DNA of 47,370 nucleotides from Thermotogaceae bacterium (GCA_030445775.1 JASUTC010000007.1:1-47370), one strand, 5' to 3'; positions 1 through 9,092 are shown, counted from the stretch's first letter. Notes: generated from the sequence alone by a model not told the origin. Numbers and translations: made by a program.

Positions 1-50
1 CACTTACTGACGTTGACAATTTCGCAAAGATTGTCGGTCTTATTCATCAT
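1..50 (-). CDS. oppF: Oligopeptide ABC transporter ATP-binding protein, OppF type (5' end only)
   Basis: Only the first 16 or so codons are inside the window; the gene runs off the left edge. The ATG at 48-50 overlaps the oppD stop at 47-49 as ATGA, and the reading [16 protein letters not shown] is the usual beginning of a peptide-transporter ATPase just before its first beta strand. Position directly after oppD on the same strand is the normal place for oppF, the second nucleotide-binding subunit. The product name rests on that context, since no Walker motif is visible. Confidence 0.6.
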   Translation of the reverse strand, partial: MMNKTDNLCEIVNVSK

Positions 51-1042
51 CGATGATCACCTGCTTCCTCTAACCAACATCGAGCAAAATGTTCTGAATT
101 TCCCATTATTGACAACAATTGGGGATTAGACTCAACACAGCGTTCAAAGGCATAAGGGCATCTGGGATGGAAGCGACATCCTTTGGGGAAATTTGCCGGA
201 TGGGGAACAAATCCTTTGATGGTGGTCAACCTCTTCTGCCGGCTTTTGTTGATCTCAACATTTGGGATAGAAGACAACAACCCTTGTGTATAAGGATGTC
301 TGGGGTTGTCAAACAATTCAAAAACCTCTGCGGATTCAACAATATTTCCCGCATACATGACCAATACCCTGTCACACATCTCTGCAATGACTCCCAAATC
401 ATGGGTAATCATAATGATGGAAGCATCCATGTCCCGTTTCAACCCGTTAATCAGCTCAAGAATCTGAGCTTGCGTCGTCACGTCCAAAGCTGTTGTGGGT
501 TCATCTGCGATAAGTAGTTTGGGCGAACAGGCCAACGCCATGGCGATCATCACCCTCTGGCGCATCCCTCCTGAAAGTTGATGCGGGTATTCTTTCAACC
601 TTTTTTCAGGCTCCGGTATTCTGACTTTTTCCAGTAAAGCGATAGATTCTCTTTTAACCGATTCTTCACTCATCTCCCGATGCAGTGTAAAGGCTTCGGA
701 TAACTGCCATCCAACTGTATATATGGGATTCAAAGAAGTCATTGGTTCTTGAAAGATCATGGATATACGATCACCTCTGATTTTTGCCAAATCGTTTTTA
801 TTATAATTCAGGATGTTTTCACCTTCAAAGGTGATTTGAGTATTCTCACCTAATACGGAATTATTTGGCAACAACCGGATAATCGAATAAGCGGTAATAC
901 TTTTTCCACATCCGGATTCTCCCACTATTCCTAAAATCTCATTGCTTTTGACATCAAATGAAACCCCGTTGACGGGATTCACCACCCCAAATTCGGTTTT
1001 AAAACTAATCGATAAATCTTTGACGGTTAATAATTTTTCCAT
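47..1042 (-). CDS. oppD: Oligopeptide ABC transporter ATP-binding protein OppD
   Basis: Cytoplasmic ATPase subunit that powers peptide import together with OppF. Visible motifs are Walker A (GESGCGKS), the signature LSGGMRQR, Walker B ([12 protein letters not shown]), the H-loop (MITHDLG), and the peptide-transporter C-terminal extension with the cysteine cluster [14 protein letters not shown], which in this family can hold an iron-sulfur cluster. The length of 331 residues is normal for OppD/DppD. A GTG 15 bases upstream, at 1057, is in frame and overlaps the oppC stop, but the ATG at 1042 gives the family-like start [10 protein letters not shown] and is preferred. Fifth gene of the opp operon. 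Confidence 0.93.
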   Translation of the reverse strand: MEKLLTVKDLSISFKTEFGVVNPVNGVSFDVKSNEILGIVGESGCGKSITAYSIIRLLPNNSVLGENTQITFEGENILNYNKNDLAKIRGDRISMIFQEPMTSLNPIYTVGWQLSEAFTLHREMSEESVKRESIALLEKVRIPEPEKRLKEYPHQLSGGMRQRVMIAMALACSPKLLIADEPTTALDVTTQAQILELINGLKRDMDASIIMITHDLGVIAEMCDRVLVMYAGNIVESAEVFELFDNPRHPYTQGLLSSIPNVEINKSRQKRLTTIKGFVPHPANFPKGCRFHPRCPYAFERCVESNPQLLSIMGNSEHFARCWLEEAGDHR

Positions 1043-1046
1043 ACTA

Positions 1047-1976
1047 TCACGACTCACTCACGAATTTAGGGTCTAAAGCATCTCTCAGACCGTCCCCAAG
1101 GAAGTTTACATTTAACACGGTAATAAAGATCAAAAATCCCGGGAAGAATGTCAACCACCATGGGTTATGTCCTGTACTTGTACCCAAAATGTACGACATG
1201 GAACCTTGCAACATATTACCCCATGAAGGCATTGGCGGCTGAATACCAAGCCCCAGGTAACTCAGTGAAGATTCAGAGAGTATGGCATAGGATAAATTTA
1301 ACGTTGTAGTTACAATGACGATAGGGATGACATTGGGCAATATATGTTTTAAGATAATCATTACTTGATTTTGCCCCATGGTTTTGGAAGCCATCACATA
1401 TTCGCTCTCTCTTAAAGACAAGGTCATACCCCGAACCAATCGGGTCACACGCATCCATCCAAACACGGTAAGCACCATAATAATACTGAAAACACCGGAA
1501 CCGAAGACCAAACTGAGTATGAGTAGAACGGGAAATAAAGGAATGGAGAGCATAACATCCACAAATCTCATGAGCAGTTCATCCCAAATCCCCCCCAAAA
1601 ATCCGGAGATCAAACCGATAATCAAACCGATTATGGTGGAAACAACGGACGATACGATACCCACTAGTAATGAAATACGACCACCATACATGATTCTCAC
1701 AAATACATCGTGACCGATTTCATCGGTACCAAGAAAATGATTTTCAGATAGTGGTGGTGCGAAAATGGCTGAAAAATCCATATCATCGTATGCTGTTTCA
1801 ACAAAAAGTGGTCCAAAAAATGTAAATATGATCAGTGTTATTAGTACAACAGCACCTAAGCACGCTAATTTGTGCTTGAGAAATTTCTTAAAAACCAGCT
1901 GACTATAAGAACCCACAGGGAGCCCAGAAATTTCCTGTTCCAAATCATCGTATTTCCTCTTTAATGAAAAAGCCAT
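1047..1976 (-). CDS. oppC: Oligopeptide ABC transporter permease OppC
   Basis: Inner-membrane permease of the peptide importer. The N-terminus has the OppC_N pattern: a cytoplasmic basic stretch followed by one membrane helix (LGAVVLITLIIFTFFGPLF). The DPP-type permease core follows, with the EAA loop SEYVMASKTMGQNQVMIILK that contacts the ATPases. It ends with the conserved WGNMLQ and DGLRDALDPK segments. Length 309 residues is typical. The ATG at 1976 lies six bases after a GGGGGTG Shine-Dalgarno inside the end of oppB. A GTG at 1985 is a poorer alternative because no Shine-Dalgarno precedes it. Confidence 0.94.
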   Translation of the reverse strand: MAFSLKRKYDDLEQEISGLPVGSYSQLVFKKFLKHKLACLGAVVLITLIIFTFFGPLFVETAYDDMDFSAIFAPPLSENHFLGTDEIGHDVFVRIMYGGRISLLVGIVSSVVSTIIGLIIGLISGFLGGIWDELLMRFVDVMLSIPLFPVLLILSLVFGSGVFSIIMVLTVFGWMRVTRLVRGMTLSLRESEYVMASKTMGQNQVMIILKHILPNVIPIVIVTTTLNLSYAILSESSLSYLGLGIQPPMPSWGNMLQGSMSYILGTSTGHNPWWLTFFPGFLIFITVLNVNFLGDGLRDALDPKFVSES

Positions 1977-1981
1977 TTTCC

Positions 1982-2971
1982 TCACCCCCGCTTCCTTTCA
2001 TCCAGCTTGATTCTGGGATCAACCACAACATACAGCACATCGGCGAGAAGATTTGACAACAGTGTTATGATGGCGAGAAACATGAGGCAGTTAATAGCCA
2101 AATTGTAGTCACTGGCCAATACGGCGTTGTACATCAGCCTTCCCATGCCGGGCCAAGCAAAAACGGTTTCAACAATCAAGGCTCCCCCAAAGAAATAAGG
2201 AATATCCAATGCGATGATCGTGATGATGGGGATCATGGCATTTCTCAAGGCGTGACGTATAATAACCCTTCTTTCATTAGCCCCTTTAGCATACGCCGTT
2301 CGAATATAGTCCTGATCCAAAACCTCCAACAATGCTGCACGGATATATCTGACCCAAAAGGCTACCTGGATAAATCCCAGCACGATAGCAGGCATGATCA
2401 GATGCCTGAACCGGTCCAGGAAAACATTCCAGAATCCCGTCACGCCATATGTCTCAAGTCCTGATATGGGCAACCATTGTAAGATGACACCAAACAGGAT
2501 AATAGCCATCAAGGCAAACCAGAAGGACGGTAATGAAATCCCAACAAAGGCAAAAACCGTTGTTGAATAATCAAAGACGGAATATTTCTTGACAGCCGCG
2601 TATATTCCAATCGGAAGCGCCAGTACAATCCCGATGATCCATGCAGTAACGGTTAACAACAACGTATTTGGCAGTCTGGAAAAGATCAGTTCAGAGACTG
2701 GAATCTTGTACTGACTGGAAAAACCCAAATCACCAATGAGAATGTTTTTTAACCAGTCAAAATATTTTACTATCAGAGGATCATCCAAGTGATAATATTC
2801 ACGCAATTCCGCCAATCTTTCAGGATCCTGGGCAAATGCCCTGGGATTATCCATCCTCATTTGTAAAAGTGGATCTCCCGGCATGGCATTCAACAACATG
2901 AAGATGATAATAGAAATTACAAAAAAGATTGGGACCAACTCAAGGGTACGCTTAAAAAAATAACTCTTCAT
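1982..2971 (-). CDS. oppB: Oligopeptide ABC transporter permease OppB
   Basis: Partner permease of OppC. The 329-residue protein begins with the usual helix (LVPIFFVISIIIFMLL) and the NAMPGDP motif found at this point in OppB/DppB. It has about six membrane helices and the EAA loop (IRTAYAKGANERRVIIRHA). The C-terminus DPRIKLDERKRG matches the family ending. The Shine-Dalgarno AAGGGGT sits seven bases before the ATG. It follows the M14 peptidase gene by 20 bases and is cotranscribed with oppC, oppD and oppF. Confidence 0.94.
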   Translation of the reverse strand: MKSYFFKRTLELVPIFFVISIIIFMLLNAMPGDPLLQMRMDNPRAFAQDPERLAELREYYHLDDPLIVKYFDWLKNILIGDLGFSSQYKIPVSELIFSRLPNTLLLTVTAWIIGIVLALPIGIYAAVKKYSVFDYSTTVFAFVGISLPSFWFALMAIILFGVILQWLPISGLETYGVTGFWNVFLDRFRHLIMPAIVLGFIQVAFWVRYIRAALLEVLDQDYIRTAYAKGANERRVIIRHALRNAMIPIITIIALDIPYFFGGALIVETVFAWPGMGRLMYNAVLASDYNLAINCLMFLAIITLLSNLLADVLYVVVDPRIKLDERKRG

Positions 2972-2991
2972 ATTTTTTACCCCTTCAATTT

Positions 2992-4365
2992 TTAATTTTT
3001 CTCTTTCCTCTGTACGTAATCAGCTGTGTTCAATCCGGCTAAAAGTTGAACAGTTACCAAATCTTTGATGGGAACGGGCTTGTAATTCAGCTGCTTTTCC
3101 AGTGATTCAAAGTGTTCATCAAATATGCGGTCAATCTCTTTCTGTTTGGCCTTTATGATATCAGAACCGTTTACACTGTTTTCATGCAGCAATCGTCTAA
3201 ACATCCCCAACATCAATCCCTGATAAAATTGGGAGACGATCTTGTTATCAAACACTTCGGATACCTTTGCCGTTCTTTCCATCTCTTTGTTATTCATGAT
3301 TTCCTTTTCTTCTGCTTTTAAATACGGCAACATGGTTTTCAAACTGTGAGAAACCGCCCGGTAAAAGGGAGAGGATTCCTTGATGGTCAAATCTCCTTCA
3401 ACCTCATCAAGAATCTTTTGCAGAAGCTGGTTGTTCTCCAAAGATTTTCTCACGTTGTAAAGTCGAGCCTCTCTTCTCGTTATATCAGATTCCGATAAAT
3501 CTTCAATCCTGGAATCGTAATAATAAGGCATTTCACAAACGAGTGTAAATGTACCGGCCACTTTTGCCGCATATTCATCAGAACAGGTTCCGGCAGTGAT
3601 GATTTGAGCTGGATCCATATCGCTGTTTTTCTCAATATAATCGTATTCCTGTGTAATGGAAGACAAATTATAGACAGCTGGCGCGTAGGATTCCAAATAA
3701 GGAGCCTCCGGTTCCCCAAGGGACAAGGGAAGGTTGACCAATTTGGGAAGATCCTTGAAAACGGGATAAAGTTCAGGGGCGTCTTCCGTAATATAGTAAT
3801 AGACCCCTCCGAAACCTGAATTATGAAGTGAGAACATGAATTGAGGCTTTTTTTCCTCCATCAAATTCATCAATACTTTTGTTTCCGGTAAAGGCTTGTC
3901 AAAATGCAGGGTTTTATAATCGATAGGGAAAGTCCATTCTATCTGTTCATGTCCGGGTGGTCTGTAAAAATCCTGGGCATATTTTTTTATTGAAGAACTG
4001 TCGTTAAACCATCCTTCGTTCAATTTTGTTCCGTCAATGTCTATTACCTTAATCAAATGCCAGGTGTAATCCAGCTTTTTTCTCAATTCTTCATCTGTAG
4101 CCAGTCGCTCTGAGAGAAAATCCAGCATCATGGCACCAATGGGTTCATTGGGGTGTGGGCATCCAAACAACAAGGCATCCTTCGAACCATTGCCTATTTC
4201 CAGGACGTTAATATCGTGTCCATTTCTTGATTCACCCGCTTTATAGCATTTAACGGTATCCGGATACTTTTCAGCCAAGGCTTTGGAACGTTGGTCCATT
4301 TCATCTACAGTGAAAAAGCGCTTATAATCCGGAATATCTTTTATAAGATACTGAAAATCCATCAT
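2992..4365 (-). CDS. M14-family zinc carboxypeptidase
   Basis: Predicted zinc metallo-carboxypeptidase of family M14, 457 residues, with no signal peptide, so it probably acts in the cytoplasm. The zinc triad and general base are visible: HxxE at H71/E74 (CPHPNEP), the third ligand H181 (FSLHNSGFGG), and the catalytic glutamate E278 (LVCEMPYY). The last 170 residues are helical and charged and match nothing I recognise. The start is the ATG at 4365, three to six bases after AAAGGGTG; a GTG at 4371 is less likely. The gene sits between oppA and oppB, so it probably trims peptides delivered by that transporter. Substrate specificity cannot be read from the sequence. Confidence 0.85.
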   Translation of the reverse strand: MMDFQYLIKDIPDYKRFFTVDEMDQRSKALAEKYPDTVKCYKAGESRNGHDINVLEIGNGSKDALLFGCPHPNEPIGAMMLDFLSERLATDEELRKKLDYTWHLIKVIDIDGTKLNEGWFNDSSSIKKYAQDFYRPPGHEQIEWTFPIDYKTLHFDKPLPETKVLMNLMEEKKPQFMFSLHNSGFGGVYYYITEDAPELYPVFKDLPKLVNLPLSLGEPEAPYLESYAPAVYNLSSITQEYDYIEKNSDMDPAQIITAGTCSDEYAAKVAGTFTLVCEMPYYYDSRIEDLSESDITRREARLYNVRKSLENNQLLQKILDEVEGDLTIKESSPFYRAVSHSLKTMLPYLKAEEKEIMNNKEMERTAKVSEVFDNKIVSQFYQGLMLGMFRRLLHENSVNGSDIIKAKQKEIDRIFDEHFESLEKQLNYKPVPIKDLVTVQLLAGLNTADYVQRKEKN

Positions 4366-4391
4366 TATCACCCTTTTAAAATTTTATATGA

Positions 4392-4417
4392 AATGGCGGC
4401 CGGTAACGGCCGCCTTT
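4392..4417 (-). other. Intercistronic GC-rich hairpin between oppA and the M14 peptidase gene
   Basis: A perfect 8-bp stem (GGCGGCCG / CGGCCGCC, 4395-4402 and 4407-4414) with a 4-nt loop lies in the 60-base gap after oppA. It can extend by two A-T pairs past one mismatch. On the transcribed strand it is followed by an AT-rich stretch but no continuous U run. It therefore looks more like an mRNA 3'-end stabiliser or partial terminator than a full stop. Such a hairpin would let the binding protein be made in excess over the permeases. Confidence 0.6.
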
Positions 4418-4425
4418 AAAGAAAG

Positions 4426-6516
4426 TTATTTTTCGATATACCAGTTTTGAATAACCCAACCCAATCCACCATCGTAAGTGGAACTGAAGCTTCTGATATA
4501 TTTCTTGGCAAAATGGGGGGTAGGATCTGCCATTAATGGAATAACCGGCAATTCCTCCGTCCAAATTTTAAAGTGTTCGGTGTACAGTTCCAGCTTTTTT
4601 TCAGCTGCCATTGTTCGTGTTAATTCATCTAATATTTCATCATTTCTTGCATTTGACCATCCGGTATAATTGGTTCCACCAAATCCGTTGGCTTCACTTG
4701 GAATATTGTTGGATCCCCAGTAATTGGATGCTTCATCGTTGATACCGTAACCCCATCCTGTCAGCAACGCATCGAAATTTCCGTAAGGCATTACTTCAGT
4801 CCAGAGAACGAGAGATGGTTTCAGGTCGATATTGACTTTCATACCTATAGCCTTCAACATGCCCTGTATCAACTGAGAAAGAATTTCTGTTTCAGTACTG
4901 CCAGCAGCACCAATGAGTTTAAACTCGAAGATTTCGCCATCTTTTTCATAGTATCCGTTCTTGTTCATCTTCCAACCGGCTTCTTCCATTAACTGTTTTG
5001 CCTTTGTTGGATTATATTCATAATGTTTGATGACAGGGGCTTTGAGCGCTTCTCTCATCATGTGAAGTTCTGTAATCCAAGTGTCAACAATCTCCGCTTC
5101 ACCCTGGAAGACGATGTTGTTAATCTGTTCTCTGTTCAAACCATAAAGGAATGCCTGTCTGGTTCGAATATCACCAAACAAGGGATTGGGTTTTGTGAGG
5201 TCTTCAGGATCTCTGAAATTCAAATCAATACAGCGATAAGCCACATTTGGTGTCAGGAAAACGTTGAACATGTCTGATTTCTGATTTCTCAGTTGCAAAC
5301 TCTGTTTGAGATCCAATGTGTATCTTCCTACATCGATTTCTCCATTCAACGTTGAAGCAAAGATAGAATCGGAATCCGGAATGATTCTAAAGATAACCGT
5401 ATCAACATTGGGTCTTCCCATGTAATATTCATCAAAGGCCTCAAGAACCACATGCTGACCTTCTTTGTACTCCTTTAACTTGTATGGTCCTGATAATACT
5501 GGGTTTCTGGTGATGTCATTAGCAAAGGCATCCCATTTTCCTGAGGCTTTTGCCTCTTCAAAAGGTTCTCTATAAACGTGTTCTGGGAGTTGGAACCAGC
5601 CGAAATAATAACCGTATACGGAAGAACCGAATTTCCCGTCAGCCATGGGCTGATCAAAATAGATCGTGAAACTGTAATCATCGTTCACTTCAACCTTTTG
5701 GACCATTCGTTCAAAATAATTAGACGCAACCGGTGCGTCTGACACCATAACTTCCCACTGGAATGCAGCATCATGAGCTGTGATTTCAACACCATCATGC
5801 CATTTCATTCCTTTTCTTATGTTGTAAGTAATCGCCATTCCACCGTTATCCAACATCTGAATTAATCCGTTTTCCACGGTTGGAATTTCTTTGATCATTC
5901 TTGGGATGTAAAAACCATCTTCATTGGTACCCATATAACCGTCACCAAGAATATTACACAGCGTCCAGGTTAATCCAGATGATGTGAAGAGTGTGTTAAA
6001 TCCGGGTGGATCCGCTGTGACTGCCGTGACAACCTGTCCGCCTTGTTCCGGTGGGAAGATTGCCGAGTAAAAAGAACGTGCTGCTTCTATTTTTGTGATG
6101 GCTTTAAAAGGGGCAGCCAGTTGACCGTAACGATAATCCAGTAACTGTCTGTTACTCTGATAGGCTAATGTGAATTGAGGTAAATAAGCATCAGGGATAA
6201 TCCTTTCATCATTTGCCCAAGTGTAAGCATCTTCAAACTTCAACGCTTCATCTTCCAAATCCAATATTTTCAACACATTAGCAATGAAATCTTTACGAAG
6301 CACTTGTTCCGGACCGGCTTCAAAAGGGATCTCTGCTTCCGGGAAAGCCACTTCAACTGCCGTGTAGAACTCTTCGTAGGTTAAAGGATCTGCTGTACAG
6401 TCACTCAATATCTCTTTACTCTCGATATAAGGGACGGCAATATCCTGAGCGACCTGTCCAAAAAACACCGAAAAAAACAGGGAGAAACACGCAACAAACA
6501 AAATACATCTTTTCAT
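4426..6516 (-). CDS. oppA: Peptide ABC transporter substrate-binding protein with N-terminal SLH-like region
   Basis: Extracytoplasmic family 5 solute-binding protein (DppA/OppA type), 696 residues. Residues 1-20 form a signal peptide (KRCILFVACFSLFFSVFFG). I see no clear lipobox, so simple secretion rather than lipidation is likely. Residues about 44-153 precede the binding domain and resemble one and a half S-layer homology motifs: VLRKDFIANVLKIL, then FEDAYTWANDERIIPDAYL, ending in AITKIEAARSFYSAI. The binding fold runs from about residue 160 with typical segments (MKWHDGVEITAHDAAF, NPVLSGPYKLKEYKEGQHVVLE, EAGWKMNKNGYYEKDG). First gene of the opp operon; Shine-Dalgarno GGAGGTG. The SLH reading is by eye and needs a profile search. 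Confidence 0.9.
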   Translation of the reverse strand: MKRCILFVACFSLFFSVFFGQVAQDIAVPYIESKEILSDCTADPLTYEEFYTAVEVAFPEAEIPFEAGPEQVLRKDFIANVLKILDLEDEALKFEDAYTWANDERIIPDAYLPQFTLAYQSNRQLLDYRYGQLAAPFKAITKIEAARSFYSAIFPPEQGGQVVTAVTADPPGFNTLFTSSGLTWTLCNILGDGYMGTNEDGFYIPRMIKEIPTVENGLIQMLDNGGMAITYNIRKGMKWHDGVEITAHDAAFQWEVMVSDAPVASNYFERMVQKVEVNDDYSFTIYFDQPMADGKFGSSVYGYYFGWFQLPEHVYREPFEEAKASGKWDAFANDITRNPVLSGPYKLKEYKEGQHVVLEAFDEYYMGRPNVDTVIFRIIPDSDSIFASTLNGEIDVGRYTLDLKQSLQLRNQKSDMFNVFLTPNVAYRCIDLNFRDPEDLTKPNPLFGDIRTRQAFLYGLNREQINNIVFQGEAEIVDTWITELHMMREALKAPVIKHYEYNPTKAKQLMEEAGWKMNKNGYYEKDGEIFEFKLIGAAGSTETEILSQLIQGMLKAIGMKVNIDLKPSLVLWTEVMPYGNFDALLTGWGYGINDEASNYWGSNNIPSEANGFGGTNYTGWSNARNDEILDELTRTMAAEKKLELYTEHFKIWTEELPVIPLMADPTPHFAKKYIRSFSSTYDGGLGWVIQNWYIEK

Positions 6517-6573
6517 TGTCTACACCTCCGTTTTAGTAATGGTACTGATATTGTTTAAAATTTTTTATGTTGA

Positions 6574-6585
6574 AAGATTATAACA
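6574..6585 (-). promoter_or_regulatory. Putative extended -10 promoter of the opp operon
   Basis: On the minus strand, TATAAT (6577-6582) is preceded by TGT, giving an extended -10 element about 60 bases upstream of the oppA ATG. No good -35 hexamer lies at 17-18 bases. The surrounding gap 6517-6748 is strongly AT-rich and holds no ORF that I would call a gene. Confidence 0.5.
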
Positions 6586-6748
6586 TACTGATATTACATC
6601 TAAGTAGCTTATATTGCTGAAAATTCTGTTACCAATGTAAATTCTTCTCGCTTATTAATTGTTGCATATAACACTATATTTACTTTATATTTCTTTTATT
6701 GCATTTAAATATAACCTAATTCGAGGATATTTTTAGATGTTCCCAAAA

Positions 6749-6779
6749 GCAAAAAGGTACTCTATGAGTACCTTTTTGC
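6749..6779 (-). terminator. Hairpin terminator after serA
   Basis: A perfect 14-bp inverted repeat (6749-6762 and 6766-6779) with a 3-nt loop. The stem has an A-tract on one side and a T-tract on the other, so it can work in both directions. On the minus strand it follows the serA stop by about 35 bases and is continued by TTTT. No plus-strand gene reads into it. Confidence 0.85.
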
Positions 6780-6813
6780 CTGGATAATTTTATTGGTGAA
6801 AGATTTCTATTTT

Positions 6814-7734
6814 TTAAAGTTGTTCTAACGCCTTGATCAAATTTTCAACGATCTGTTCTCCCACTCTTTCTTGTGCCTCGTAAGTGGATGCACCGATATG
6901 TGGTGTACAAACTACATTATCAAAAGCAATAAGTTTTTTTCTCAATTCATCGGTTGGTGGTTCTACATCAAACACATCTAAAGCGGCTCCTGCAACTTTT
7001 CCGTTTTCGATATTGTCAAAAAGGGCCTGTTCGTCAAGAATACCACCGCGCGCAGCATCGATGATGAAGACGCCTTTTTTCATTTGTTCAAAAGCCTTTC
7101 CATTGATAAGACCTTTTGTTGCATCCAATAATGGTGTGTGAATGGTGATGATATCGGATTTTTGGTAGAGTTCTTCCAATCCGACAAATTCAACATCCAA
7201 TCCACCGGCATCCTTTACAACATCATAGGCCAAAATCTCACAGCCGAAGGCCAATAATCTTTCTGCAACCTGTTTGCCAATGGTCCCAAAGCCTACAATC
7301 CCTACTGTCTTTTTGAACAGCTCACTTCCTTTAAGCTTTTTCTTTTCCCAAAGTCCTTCTTTCAAGCCGTTGGTACCTCTGGGGATGTGTCTGAACAATC
7401 CCAGCATAAGGCCGATGGTTAATTCTGCAACACTGACAGAATTTGCTCCAGGGGTATTGACAACAGTTATTCCCGCTTTTTTTGCAGCGTTGAGGTCTAC
7501 GTTGTCCAGTCCCGTCCCGGCTCTGGCGATGACTTTCAGATCCGTGCCGGCTTCTATAACCTCTTTGGTAACTTTAGTTGCGCTTCTCACAACGATGGCA
7601 TCGTATCCGGCTATTTTTTGTACCAAAACATCCTGATCATAATGCTCTGATGTGACTTCTGCCTTTTCATAGGATTCCAGGTTTTTCATGGCATTGGGGT
7701 CTAACGGATCGTTCACGTGGATTTTGAAAGCCAC
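6814..7734 (-). CDS. serA: D-3-phosphoglycerate dehydrogenase-type 2-hydroxyacid dehydrogenase
   Basis: NAD-dependent oxidation of 3-phosphoglycerate to phosphohydroxypyruvate is the likely reaction, the first step of serine synthesis. The 306-residue protein has the Rossmann motif GFGTIG (148-153). The catalytic arginine is R229 (DAARGG), the glutamate E258 (DVFDVEPP) and the histidine H279 (CTPHIGAST). It lacks the C-terminal ACT regulatory domain, so it is the short form without serine feedback. GTG at 7734 is chosen because GAGGG lies eight bases upstream; a GTG at 7743 has the Shine-Dalgarno directly against it. It starts one base after the aminotransferase stop. The same enzyme pair side by side is known to me from Thermotoga. 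Hydroxypyruvate or glyoxylate reductase activity is an alternative. Confidence 0.85.
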   Translation of the reverse strand: MAFKIHVNDPLDPNAMKNLESYEKAEVTSEHYDQDVLVQKIAGYDAIVVRSATKVTKEVIEAGTDLKVIARAGTGLDNVDLNAAKKAGITVVNTPGANSVSVAELTIGLMLGLFRHIPRGTNGLKEGLWEKKKLKGSELFKKTVGIVGFGTIGKQVAERLLAFGCEILAYDVVKDAGGLDVEFVGLEELYQKSDIITIHTPLLDATKGLINGKAFEQMKKGVFIIDAARGGILDEQALFDNIENGKVAGAALDVFDVEPPTDELRKKLIAFDNVVCTPHIGASTYEAQERVGEQIVENLIKALEQL

Positions 7735-7735
7735 A

Positions 7736-8872
7736 TCAAACACCCTCTTTCAAAAAGACCTCTTCGGCAGCTTTAACGCCTGAACCCAATTCTACCTTGT
7801 GACCCATCTCGTTAAATGCCATCTCAAGGGCTGCTAATCCAATAATCGTGTCAAATTTACCCATGTAACCCAAGTGTGCCATTCTGAATATCTTTCCTTT
7901 GTAATCATCCTGTCCGCCGGCCATGGTTACACCGTATTTGTCTCTCATGAGTTTGGTGAGTTTTCCTGTATCAACCGGTGCAAGAACTGCAGTGGTTACA
8001 TTTCCTGGCTTTTTAGACAGCAATTCCAGACCCATTGCTTTTACTCCGGCTCTTGTGGCATCTGCAAGGATTCGGTGTCTTTCCCAAACGTTTTCAATAC
8101 CTTCTTCTTCAATCATCTTTAAAGCGGCACTGAGTTGATAAATCTGGTTAACGCCGGCTGTGTATGGTGAATCCGGGTATTTTTTGCTGTATTTCTTCAA
8201 GTCAAAGTAATACTTGTTTTTGTTGGGGCATTCGTTGACTCTGGCAAGAGCCTTTTCACTGAGTGTTATCAAAGCCAGTCCCGGAGGAAGCATAACGCCT
8301 TTTTGAAGGCCTGTTGCAACGATGTCCACATGCCATTCATCCATCTTGAGAGGTTCTGCCAATAAACCACTGACTGAGTCTACAACCATTAACGCCTTGT
8401 AATCCTTTACAACAGCCGCTATTTCTTCAATGGGGTTTACGGTTCCCGTTGACGTTTCACTGTGTGTGGCAAATACCGCGACAGTATCCGGGTTCTTTTC
8501 AAGGGCCGCCTTAATCTGCTCCGGTTTGACGTAATCTCCCCATTCCAATTTAATCAAGTCAATTTCCGCTTCAAATGCCTTACATAATTGTGCCCATCTT
8601 TCTCCAAATTTTCCGCCATCCACAACAATGACCTTGTCTCCTTTGGCCACTGTATTTGCCACAGCTGCTTCCATGGCTCCTGTTCCAGTTGAAACCAGAG
8701 CCAGAACATCATTTTTGGTTTGAAAAAGCATCTTTGCCTTTTCTAAGGTTTCCTTTTGCAGATTAACGAATTGAGGTGTTCTGTGATGAATCGTTTCCTG
8801 CGCACCTGCAAGCAATACCTCTGTTGGTACTGGTGTGGGTCCCGGTGCAAGAATGTAATTTTTTTTAATCAT
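7736..8872 (-). CDS. Class V aminotransferase (serine/alanine-pyruvate or glyoxylate type)
   Basis: PLP-dependent aminotransferase of the AGXT/PucG branch, 378 residues and close to the usual length. The N-terminus LAPGPTPVP is the family start. [10 protein letters not shown] is the cofactor-phosphate loop, VVDSVSGLL contains the ring-contacting aspartate, and K191 in [12 protein letters not shown] is the Schiff-base lysine. Coupled with the adjacent dehydrogenase it could run serine synthesis or serine/glyoxylate interconversion. True SerC belongs to a different class V branch, so substrate assignment stays open. Strong Shine-Dalgarno (GGAGGG) and its own promoter at 8931-8959. Confidence 0.85.
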   Translation of the reverse strand: MIKKNYILAPGPTPVPTEVLLAGAQETIHHRTPQFVNLQKETLEKAKMLFQTKNDVLALVSTGTGAMEAAVANTVAKGDKVIVVDGGKFGERWAQLCKAFEAEIDLIKLEWGDYVKPEQIKAALEKNPDTVAVFATHSETSTGTVNPIEEIAAVVKDYKALMVVDSVSGLLAEPLKMDEWHVDIVATGLQKGVMLPPGLALITLSEKALARVNECPNKNKYYFDLKKYSKKYPDSPYTAGVNQIYQLSAALKMIEEEGIENVWERHRILADATRAGVKAMGLELLSKKPGNVTTAVLAPVDTGKLTKLMRDKYGVTMAGGQDDYKGKIFRMAHLGYMGKFDTIIGLAALEMAFNEMGHKVELGSGVKAAEEVFLKEGV

Positions 8873-8930
8873 TTACCATCCCTCCTAATATGTTAACGCC
8901 TGTTGTTTTTTTTTATCTTATTCATGGGAT

Positions 8931-8959
8931 ATAATAACAAAAAAAGGAGTCTTTGTCGA
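8931..8959 (-). promoter_or_regulatory. Promoter of the aminotransferase-serA operon
   Basis: Minus-strand -35 TCGACA (8954-8959), a 17-base spacer holding a run of seven T, and -10 TATTAT (8931-8936). It lies about 60 bases upstream of the ATG at 8872. Confidence 0.6.
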
Positions 8960-9031
8960 GTGTTAACAATTATTTCAATAGAAACAAATTTTGAAATTAT
9001 TTGCATATCAGCCTGATAAACAAGGTGGTTA

Positions 9032-9040
9032 TGATATAAT
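9032..9040 (+). promoter_or_regulatory. Putative extended -10 promoter of the histidine kinase operon
   Basis: TGATATAAT, an extended -10 element with TATAAT at 9035-9040 and no convincing -35. Transcription would begin near 9047 and pass through the hairpin and T-run at 9054-9092 before reaching the gene at 9131. Confidence 0.5.
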
Positions 9041-9053
9041 TCCATTAACCGAA

Positions 9054-9092
9054 ACAGTCAAAACAATGAATGTTTTCCGACTGTGTTTTTTT
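9054..9092 (+). terminator. Terminator-like hairpin in the leader of the histidine kinase gene
   Basis: ACAGTC-AAAACA pairs with TGTTTT-(CC)-GACTGT around a 5-nt loop, with a two-base bulge on the 3' side. G and then seven T follow (9086-9092). This is the shape of an intrinsic terminator, yet it lies between the putative promoter and the start codon. No plus-strand gene ends upstream of it. It could be an attenuator or the 3' end of a very short RNA. Confidence 0.55.

Noticed and set aside
119-517. 132-codon plus-strand ORF inside oppD
   Set aside because: Antisense to a conserved ATPase gene, no ribosome site, no recognisable protein pattern. The same applies to the other reverse-frame ORFs inside conserved genes (for example 7274-7636, 22173-22748, 31125-31595, 37088-37690, 41005-41484, 44689-45210).
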